A DNA stretch of 37,649 bases, from positions 1 to 37,649 of the forward strand of contig JALETK010000176.1 of assembly GCA_022781505.1 (NCBI GenBank). Reading direction: 5' to 3'. Positions within the stretch are counted from its first letter, which is position 1, and every line of letters starts with the position of its first letter. Shown here piece by piece: positions 7,310 through 15,800 of this stretch. The position numbers were made by a program, and so were the translations under genes. This DNA comes from Clostridiales bacterium. GTDB lineage: Bacteria > Bacillota > Clostridia > Oscillospirales > Oscillospiraceae. Below the pieces are notes generated by a model. It ran no database searches. It had not been told where the DNA came from and saw only the letters and a list, made by a program, of their open reading frames with translations.

Positions 7310-8449
7310 GTGAACGTCAGAGTGTTCCGGACGCCGTGCTATTTTGCGGAGTCTGTTTATCTGTTGAATGCCTTTGTGAATCATGTCTCCTTTGAGGACG
7401 AGTACCGGCGCATCCGGCAGTCCTACAGCCGGTGCCTCCATCCGGAGGATACCAAGGCCGCCGGAAAAATTGAAGAGCTGGCCCGGGTGGCCGCCCAGGT
7501 GACCCAGGGGCTGAACCCTGAGGACGAGCGAATCCGGTATTATTTTGAGCGTCTGTCCGGGACGGAGCGGAAGACCGGCTGCTGCCTGGCCCAGGTGATG
7601 CTGATGGCGGTGCCCGTGGACTGCAGCGAAATTGACGATTTTGCCGCCCAGCTTCTGAGCGATTACCGCAGTATGCAGGTCGAGGGCATCAAAATCAACG
7701 ATCTCAACGCCCTGGGTCTCGTGATGGAGCGGTGGGACGCGCCGGGAGAGCCGGAGCCCCTGGCGGCCCAGCTGGAGCGGCTGCCCTGCAGCATGGAGGC
7801 CAAGTGGCAGATTCTCCGGGCCTTGACGGATTTTGAGCATCATCTTCGGGAGCTTACGGAGCTGATCCGCCCGGTGGCCGAGAGGCTTCACGGAGCCCTG
7901 GAGCCCATCGTGGCCATGAATGAGGAGAATTTTGCCCAGTGGAGCCAGTATTTCACCTGCCACACGGTGGACGATTTCCAAAACGAGATGTTTGACACCA
8001 GCTTTCTCTTTGCGGAGGAGAACCTCCCCCACGAGATCTGGCTGGGAATCTGGTATTTTAATCTGTTCGCCGCCTGGTCCGAATGGATGGAGCGGCCCTC
8101 CGGCCGGGTGCGGCTTGCCTATATCGGGATGTGCATCAGCTTTGAATTGTCCACCAAGCGGAAGGACCGGCCCGATGCGGAGACCTTGTGCGGCATGGCC
8201 CGGGTTCTGGGCAGCAAGGACAAGCTGGAAATTCTCCGCCGCTGCAACCAGGACCCCATTTCCGCCGCCCGTCTGGCCGACGCCATGAACCTGAACTCCG
8301 GCACCGTGTCGAGAAATCTGTACGGGCTGTTTAAGCTGGGTTATCTGGATACCAAGGGCGACGGGGAGCGGGTGAATTATGTCACCCGCCTGGACACCAT
8401 GGAGCAGGTATTCCAGTGGATTCTGGAATACGTCACCGACACCCGATGA
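7310..8449 (+). CDS. Winged-helix (ArsR-like) transcriptional regulator with a long N-terminal domain
   Basis: A protein of about 379 residues. The C-terminal 75 residues form a winged helix-turn-helix (DKLEILRRCNQDPISAARLADAMNLNSGTVSRNLYGLFKLGYLDTKGDGERVNYV), ArsR-like in its spacing and in the basic wing. The roughly 300-residue N-terminal part looks all-helical and I do not recognise it; it may bind a ligand or mediate dimerisation. I choose the GTG at 7310 because GGGGTGGTGGAG precedes it and because the promoter at 7259-7288 falls inside the longer frame that begins at 7235. It is divergent from the sensor operon and ends 340 bp before the surface-protein locus, so it could regulate either; the sequence does not decide. 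Confidence 0.8.
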   Translation: MNVRVFRTPCYFAESVYLLNAFVNHVSFEDEYRRIRQSYSRCLHPEDTKAAGKIEELARVAAQVTQGLNPEDERIRYYFERLSGTERKTGCCLAQVMLMAVPVDCSEIDDFAAQLLSDYRSMQVEGIKINDLNALGLVMERWDAPGEPEPLAAQLERLPCSMEAKWQILRALTDFEHHLRELTELIRPVAERLHGALEPIVAMNEENFAQWSQYFTCHTVDDFQNEMFDTSFLFAEENLPHEIWLGIWYFNLFAAWSEWMERPSGRVRLAYIGMCISFELSTKRKDRPDAETLCGMARVLGSKDKLEILRRCNQDPISAARLADAMNLNSGTVSRNLYGLFKLGYLDTKGDGERVNYVTRLDTMEQVFQWILEYVTDTR

Positions 8450-8471
8450 TCCCTCAGCCCGCCAAATGCAA

Positions 8472-8491
8472 CGCCCCCGCCTCTGGGGGCG
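8472..8491 (+). terminator. Probable terminator hairpin of the winged-helix gene
   Basis: CGCCCCC (8472-8478) and GGGGGCG (8485-8491) enclose a 6-base loop, 22 bases past the stop codon. The downstream CCCTTAATT is only a weak U-tract. Confidence 0.5.
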
Positions 8492-8591
8492 CCCTTAATT
8501 CCGTGATGCTTTAACAGAGCATTCAGAAATGATGACAATACGTCGTCCGCCCATTGTGCAAAACAACGAAAAACATTTTGGGACTTGTTTT

Positions 8592-8618
8592 TTGAATCTG
8601 CTTATGTTATGGTATCTA
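8592..8618 (+). promoter_or_regulatory. Extended -10 promoter for the cohesin/protease locus
   Basis: TGG-TATCTA (8610-8618) is a good extended -10. A weak TTGAAT (8592-8597) lies at a short 15-bp spacing. Transcription from here would produce a leader of about 160 nt before the SLH-protein start. The roughly 100 bases between the upstream terminator and this promoter hold nothing else I recognise. Confidence 0.5.
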
Positions 8619-8620
8619 TA

Positions 8621-8756
8621 CCTGCAAAAAATGCAGGACGAGAGCCTCTTCACCTGCCGGAACGGCAGTAAGGAGGCTGCCGTGTCAGACCGGCCGGGGA
8701 GCGGCTGACCTTCGCTCCCATGGCCGGAAGGAGCCTGCCCTGCGGCAGCGCAGGGC
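8621..8756 (+). promoter_or_regulatory. Structured 5' leader RNA with four consecutive hairpins
   Basis: Between the -10 and the AAGGAGG of the SLH gene, almost every base can pair. H1 is CCTGCA/TGCAGG (8621-8637). H2 is AGCCTC/GAGGCT with an inner CTGCCG/CGGCAG (8643-8678). H3 is CCGGCC/GGCCGG with an inner GGGAGCG/CGCTCCC (8690-8727). H4 is GCCCTGC/GCAGGGC (8737-8756). An alternative helix ACGGCAG/CTGCCGT (8662-8668 with 8677-8683) excludes both arms of H2 and would put a TAAGGAGG sequence in its loop. I could not match it to a riboswitch class I know; cyclic-di-GMP and cobalamin motifs are absent. Confidence 0.55.
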
Positions 8757-8786
8757 GCAAGACATATATTTAATAAGGAGGAAACA

Positions 8787-9833
8787 GTGAACATGAGGAA
8801 CAACGTAAAACGGGTTTTCTCACTGCTGCTGGCAGCGGCTTTGGTCTTCTCCCTGAGCCTGACCGCCTTCGCAGCGGAGGAAACACCCCTGCTGACCCTG
8901 AGCTGCGAGACCGGTAAGGTCATTCAGGACAGCGAGGTTATTGTGTCCGTGAATGCCGCGGCAGCGGATGTCGTGGCGGACGGCAAGCTGGTCTTTACCT
9001 ATGACAGCGCCGTTCTCAGCTTTGAGGGCGCCCAGGAAGGGGCTGCCTGGCCGGAGAACGCGGATGTCAGTCTCCAGGTCAACGGAGCCAAGCTGGGCAC
9101 CGTGATCGTGGCCTTTGCAGGCGCCGAGGCTGCCGCAGCCGGCAGCGTCCTGAACCTGTACTTTACCGCTGTGGCCGAGGGTCAGTCCACAGTCAGCCTG
9201 TCTCCTGAGGACAGCTACATCACCGGCGCCGGCGGCTATACCCTGGAGGGGGAGGCCCAGGTTGAGGTCTGGTGCCCTGCCAGCCAGTTCATCGATGTGA
9301 AGCTCAGCGCCTTCTACCACAAGGGCATCGACTATGTGGTGAGCCAGGGCTACATGATCGGCATCAGCCAGGAGCTCTTTGCCCCTGACGCGGTTATGAA
9401 CCGTGGAATGCTGGTGACTGTCCTGTACCGCATGGCCGGCGCCCCCCAGGTCTCCGGCGACATGCCCTTTACGGATGTGGCCCAGGGCCGGTATTATTAC
9501 AACGCCATTTTGTGGGCTTCCCAGAACGGCATTGCCAAGGGCATGACCACGGAGCTGTTTGCTCCCAACGCGGCCGTCACCCGTGAGCAGATGGTCACCT
9601 TCTTTGCCCGGTTTGCCAGATTCAAGGGCATCTCCACGGACGCTGAGGGCGACCTCATGGACTTCACAGATGCCGGGCAGGTCAGTCCCTACGCTGTGAA
9701 GAGCATGACCTGGGCCGTGAAGACCGGCCTGATTCAGGGCATGACCGAAACCACTCTGGAGCCCAAGGGCAATTCTACCCGTGGTCAGGTGGCGACCGTG
9801 ATTGACCGGTTCGCAACCCTCATTCTGAACTGA
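8787..9833 (+). CDS. Secreted SLH-anchored protein with a cohesin-like domain
   Basis: A 348-residue exported protein. A signal peptide (basic start, then FSLLLAAALVFSLSLTAFAAEE) is followed by a domain of about 135 residues (31-168) with a cohesin-like pattern: alternating strands, LVFTYDSAVLSFEG, GTVIVAFAGAEAAAAGSVLNLYFTAVAEGQSTVSLS. Residues 170-348 are three SLH repeats (FIDVKLSAFYHKGIDYVVSQGYMIG, FTDVAQGRYYYNAILWASQNGIAKG, FTDAGQVSPYAVKSMTWAVKTGLIQG), which bind pyruvylated secondary wall polymer. AAGGAGG at 8775-8781 suits the GTG at 8787; the ATG at 8793 is possible. The next gene, 19 bp downstream, encodes a protease with a dockerin-like module. The role as a wall-bound receptor for that protease is inference; the cohesin call rests on pattern only. 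Confidence 0.85.
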   Translation: MNMRNNVKRVFSLLLAAALVFSLSLTAFAAEETPLLTLSCETGKVIQDSEVIVSVNAAAADVVADGKLVFTYDSAVLSFEGAQEGAAWPENADVSLQVNGAKLGTVIVAFAGAEAAAAGSVLNLYFTAVAEGQSTVSLSPEDSYITGAGGYTLEGEAQVEVWCPASQFIDVKLSAFYHKGIDYVVSQGYMIGISQELFAPDAVMNRGMLVTVLYRMAGAPQVSGDMPFTDVAQGRYYYNAILWASQNGIAKGMTTELFAPNAAVTREQMVTFFARFARFKGISTDAEGDLMDFTDAGQVSPYAVKSMTWAVKTGLIQGMTETTLEPKGNSTRGQVATVIDRFATLILN

Positions 9834-9852
9834 GAAAGGCAGGTATAGAATT

Positions 9853-12800
9853 ATGAAGAAAAGAATCCTTTCTCTCATGATGGCGCTGGCCCTTCTCCTC
9901 ACCTGTGTTCCCATGGCCACCGCCGCCCAGAGCGGCTTCGTAACCGAGAGCACCGCTCCTGCCCAGGACACCGCCGTCACCGGCCCCGTCCAGCTCCCTG
10001 TGGACGATATCGACCCGGAGGAAACCTCCGGTCTGGCTCAGGCAGCCGAGGCTGTGTCCGAGCCCAAGATCGTCCATGACGCCTCCGGACGCTTCTCCGA
10101 AAGCGCCGCCGCAGAGCCCTATGCCGCCGACGACGTGGTTCGTCTGGTGGTTGTGATGAAGGGCGCGTCCCTTCTGGCCGCCGGCTACACCGTGGATGAG
10201 ATCGCCGCTCAGACCGCCTCTGTGACCGGCTATCAGAACCGGCAGCTGGCAAACCTCGACACTCTGAAGGCGGGCCTGACCCAGGCCTTCGGCGCCAGCG
10301 AGGACTTCAAGATCAACTATACCTACACTGTGGCTACCACCGGCCTGTCCGTGACCACCCAGTACGGCAACAAGGCCGCCATCGAGGCCATGCCCGGTGT
10401 GGAGCAGGTGTATGTGGCGCCCACCTTCGACCTGCCCACGGAGACCTCCGTGGACCTGGGCGAGGCCCAGCCCTTCACCAGCAACGCCACCACCATGATT
10501 GGCGCCGACGTGCTCAATGAGACCGGCTACACCGGCAAGGGCATGAAGATCGCCATCCTGGATACCGGTATTGTTGTGGACCATCCCAGCTTCGGACCTC
10601 TGTCCGAGGACAAGCTCACGGAGAGCTCCCTGACCCAGGAAAAGGTGGAGGCCGTGTGGGATGAGCTGAACGCCTCCGGCACCACGCTCCTGAACAAGAC
10701 CTACTATGTGAGCACCAAGATCCCCTACGCTTTTAACTATTTCTCCATGAACTTTGACGTGTCCCACACCGGCACGGCACGGCATGACCATGGTACCCAT
10801 GTGGCCGGCATTGCCGCTGGCAACAAGATTGAGTCCACCACCGCTGTGGGTGTGGCTCCCGATGCCCAGCTCATCGTGATGCAGGTCTTCTCCAACAGCG
10901 GTGGCGCTCCCTGGGATACCATCATGGCCGCTCTGGAGGACTGCGTCCGCCTGGATGTGGACGTTGCCAACCTGTCTCTCGGCGGTGCCTCCGGCTTTAC
11001 CGGCGGTGACGTGGAGATGAACCGGGTCCTCAGCCTGTTTGAGAACACGGACATCGAGGTGCTCATTGCCTCCGGCAACGACACCAACAGCGCCTACGGC
11101 AACCGCACCGGCCTGAACCTGTCCCTGGCCGGCAACCCGGATATCGGCGTGGCCGGTACCCCCAGCACCTGCCCTGTGGCCGTGGGTGTTGCATCCATCG
11201 ACAATGACGCCAGCGAGATGCTGTACTTCACGGTGAACGGCCAGGATATGGGCTACACCGACAGCGCCGCCAGCAGCGCCACCAAGTTTATCAACAACTT
11301 CAAGTCCGAGACCCTGGAGTTCGTGGTCATCCCCGGCGTGGGCGAGGCCGAGGACTACGTGGATCTGGACGTGGAGGGTAAGGTTGCCGTGGTCTCCCGT
11401 GGCAGCAACTCCTTCATGGAGAAGCAGGCAAACGCCCAGAAGGCCGGCGCCGTTGCCTGCATTGTGTACAACAATGTGCCCGGTAACTTCGGCATGGTGA
11501 TCAGCGATGGCGGCAGCCATATCCCCTGTATCTCCATCTCCCAGGCCGACGGCAAGGTTCTGACGGAGCTGGGCTCCGGCAGCCTGACCGTCTGTGACGG
11601 CTCCCTCAAGAAGTTCCGGACGGAGAGAATGCTCAGCTCCTTCTCCTCCTGGGGTGTCACCCCGGATCTGAAGCTGAAGCCTGAGATCGCCGGCGTGGGC
11701 GGCAACGTCTACTCCTCCACCGACCCTGCCATCTCCGGCTCCTACTACGCCTCCTGGAACGGCACCTCCATGGCTACTCCCCAGGTCACCGGTGCCATGG
11801 CCATCCTGGTGGAATACATGCGTGAGAACGGCTACGGTCTGGAAGAGGGCGCTCTGCGCCGGGCAGCTACTGACATTCTCATGAGTACCGCCGATCCCGC
11901 CTTTGAGGGAGAACTGGAGTACTCTCCCAGAGGCCAGGGCGCCGGTCTCGTGAACCTCACCGAGGCCACCACCACTCAGGGCTACCTCTCCAGCCGCGAC
12001 ACCTTCGAGGGCCGGCCCAAGGGTGAGATGGGCGACGATCCTGAGCGCACCGGTGCCTTCTCCTTCGGCTTCGAGGTGAATAACTTCTCCGCCGACAAGG
12101 CCCTGTCCTACGAGTTTGATTCCTCCGTTCTCACGGAGACTCTGGTTGCCGACGCTTTCATCGGCGGCACCCCCACCGGCCTGGAGACCAAGGTTGTGGT
12201 CTGCAAGTCCGTGGAGACTGAGATTCTGAAGTATGATTTCAATGACGACGGCGAAATCACCACCGCCGACGCCCGTGCCCTGCTGCGGTATGTGGACGGC
12301 CTGGACACCCTGGCCGACGCCCACCTGCCCTACGCCGACGTGAACGGCGACGGCAAGACCGACAAGGCCGACGTGGACGTGATCACCGCCTACTGCGCCG
12401 AGCTGGAGGTCTCCGTTGACCTCACCGCCAAGGTAGAGCTCACCGAGGAAGAGCCCATCACCTCCCTCACTGTGGCACCCGGCGAGACCGTGGCTCTCAC
12501 GGCCCGGATTCAACTCACCGAGGCCGACAAGGCGGTTGTGGAGCAGTTCCCCAACGGCATCTATGTGGAAGGCTTCCTGTACGCCAACTCCGCCGACGAG
12601 GACGGCGTTGACCTGTCCCTGCCCTTCGTGGGCTTCTACGGCGACTGGTCCGACGCTCCCATCTTCGACGAGCCCGAGGATGAAAACGCCTCCATGTATC
12701 CCCGTGTGGTTTACACCAACTATTCTCAGATCGGCACCAACCCCTATTTCCGCAGCGGCAAGTCCGGCGACGAGTACAACGCCTTCTCCTATGCCAACCC

Positions 12801-15800
12801 CCTGGCTGAGATCGACATGGGCCTGCTCCGGAACGCCAGAAAGATGACCTTTACCGTCACCGACAAGGTCAGCGGCGAGGTCTACTTCGATATCACCGGC
12901 GAGTACATCACCAAGTCCACCTATAACAGCTCCTATGGCATGGTGATTCCCTTCTACGTCCTGGCCGATGAAGGCGAGGTCTGGGACGGTATGGACAAGG
13001 AAGGCAACAAACTGCCCGACGGCACCCAGGTGACCTACCTGGTGCAGGCCTGGGTGGATGACGGGGATGACGAAGTGGACGATTCCTTCAGCTTCGACAT
13101 CACCCTGGACGACAAGGCACCCCAGGTGCTCAATGCCTACAGCCTTCAGGACAGCCTGTCCTTCGGCGAGGACGGCAGCACCTACCTGACCCTGGATATC
13201 CAGGAGAACCAGCACATTGCCGCCGTGATCTTCGTCAATGAAGACGGCATCATCATGGGCAAGTACGAAGTGGACAACACCCCCGGCGTGGAAATCCAGC
13301 AGACCTTTGACATCACCGGCTTCGGCATGGAGTTCACCATTGTGGTGGCGGACTATGCCTGCAACGAGACCGAGCTGGATGTGGTTCTGGATCTGGGCGA
13401 CCACAGCGTGGAGCCTGTGAAGAAGCAGCTGGACAAGGACCGCCTGTATGGCTGCGAGACCTTCGACGAGGCTGTGGTGGAGGGCGGCTGGTTCAGCGCC
13501 AACAAGGCTGACCTGTCCGATCCCAGAAACGAGACCTTCGACTCCACCAACCGCTATTACTCCGCAGAGTATGTCAACGGCTACCTGATTGCCCAGAGCG
13601 CCGTCACCGGCGACCTGGTTCTGGTCACGCCCAGCGGCTCCTATTGGGACAGCCAGACCCTGGTTTCCCAGAGCGGCAAGGTGGGCGACGCCGGCGTCTG
13701 GGTTCTGTACGACATGGCCCTGGATTACTCCGACGTAGGCTCCGAGACGCATGATGCTTGGGGCAACGCCGCCGGTAAGGACACCCTGTACGCCACGGGC
13801 TGGAAGTACGGCGGCGACAACGACCACGACGGACATGACGACGGCTACAATGCCCTGTTCCGCATCTGGGTCTCCAGATGGAACGGTGACGTCTATGTGG
13901 ATGAGGTGGCCGAGTTCACCGGCACCGGCGGGGAGGAAATCCTGACCATCGCCTGCGACCTGGAGGGCAACCTCTACGGTATCGACGGCGCCGGCCGGTT
14001 CTACAGCATCAGCCACTACGGCGAGTGCACCTACATCGGCACCACCGACTTTGTGGAGGAGCTGAACTATTCCGGCGTGAACGTCATTCAGTCCATGGGC
14101 TTCGATCACAACACCGAGACCCTCTACTGGTACGCTCACAGCCAGACCCCCAATGGCAACTACTACATCAACGTCTGCATGACCTACATCGTTGACCCCA
14201 AGACCGGCGCCTGCACCGAGGTGGGTACCTACGGCCCCAGCGGCATGACCTGCCTGTTTGTGCCCACGGATCTGGAGTCTGATCTGTTCCAGATGGGCGT
14301 GAATCCCACCGACGTCAGCCTGAACCCCTACAGCCTGACCATGGCTCAGGGCCAGACCAAGCGTCTGGATCTCAACTGGCAGCCCTGGAGCGCCAAGCCT
14401 CAGGCCGTGACCTGGAGCACCAGCGATGAGAAAGTTGCCACCGTTACGTCCAATGGCTTTGTCACCGCCGTGGGCGAGGGCAATGTGGAAATCTACGCCA
14501 AGACGCAGATCTGGGATGACTGGCGCTATGTGGACGGCCAGCGGGATCCTGGCTGGGTGGACAGAACCGCCACCTGCCGCATCAAGGTGGTTGGCTCCAA
14601 CGATGGCATCTACGCCTACATCATCAGCGACTTCAAGAACAGAGACAATGATTTCTCCTGGGTGACCTTCTCCGATAAGCTCCCCACCAAGGTGAATCAG
14701 ATCTCCAAGCCCGTCACCTCCTTTGAGAATCCGATGGACGGCGAGACCGTGACCCAGTCCGCCATCTGGCAGGGCGGCGCCTATTACAATGGCTATGTCT
14801 ACACCGTTCAGAAAGAGCCTGTGCTGGACGGCGACGGTTCCTTCGGCAACGCTTCCATCCTGTACCGCAGCCTGGTCACCAAGGGCGAGACCCCCGAGAC
14901 CACGGTGATCGGCGAGCCCGAGCGGATCGGCGGCGAGATTGGTCCCGAGATCGGCAACCTGGGCTTCGATTACAACACCGGCCGTATGTACGGCGTGGAT
15001 CTCACCAACGGCGGTCTGGCCATCATTGACCTGGATACCGGCATTGTGGATCCCCTGGGCGCATTCTCCGGCGATATCGGCGGCGCAGCCATTGCCACGG
15101 CCATGTGTGTCACCAGAGAGGGTTATATTGTCATTGCCGACATGTTCTCCAACCTGTACACCGTGGACGCCGATACCCTCAGCACCACCAAGGTGGGCAG
15201 CAAGAGCACTGATGCCTGGTACTATGCGGGCATGACCTATGATTATGACACCGGCAACATCTACTGGAACCCTTGCATGAGCGCCGGCAGCTCTCCCCTG
15301 TACCTGGTTCGGCTGGAGCCCAATGAATTGGATCCCGACCGCCCGGAGGCTACCATCGTTGACATCGGCGATGTGTCCACCAAGAGCGGCGTTGAGCTCA
15401 CTGGCATGTTCACCATCCCCACAGAGGAGCCTGAGACCAAGCAGATTCCCGTGGAGTCCATTGAGATTACCGACGGTGAGTCCGTCATCGGCCTGGTTGG
15501 TGGCACCATGAAGCTCACGGCCGCCACCGTTCCCACCCGTCCCACGGTGCAGCTCAAGACCTGGACCTCCGACAACGAGGATGTGGTCAGCGTTGACCGC
15601 TATGGCAACCTGACCTTCCGGAGCGTGGGCACCGCCACCGTCACCGTCTCCATCAGCAACAAGAACCCCGAGGACGGCGGTCCCTTCACCGACTCCATCC
15701 AGGTTAAGGTTCTGCCTGCCGCCGGCAAGCTGGATGCCTTCCTGAATTCCGATGAGGACGGCACGGGCTATTACGACATGTGGCTGGAGATCAATGACTA

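Noticed and set aside
8621-8756. Cyclic-di-GMP (GEMM) or cobalamin riboswitch in the leader
   Set aside because: The conserved core sequences of these classes are not present; the helices are clear but match no class I can name.
8495-8923. A 142-residue minus-strand frame over the leader RNA and SLH-protein start
   Set aside because: It is antisense to a signal peptide and to the structured leader; no family resemblance.
12235-12400. The calcium loops as ordinary EF-hands unrelated to dockerin
   Set aside because: Two loop-helix motifs about 34 residues apart with DxNxDG and following hydrophobic helices fit dockerin spacing better, and a cohesin-like gene lies directly upstream. A search is still needed to settle it.
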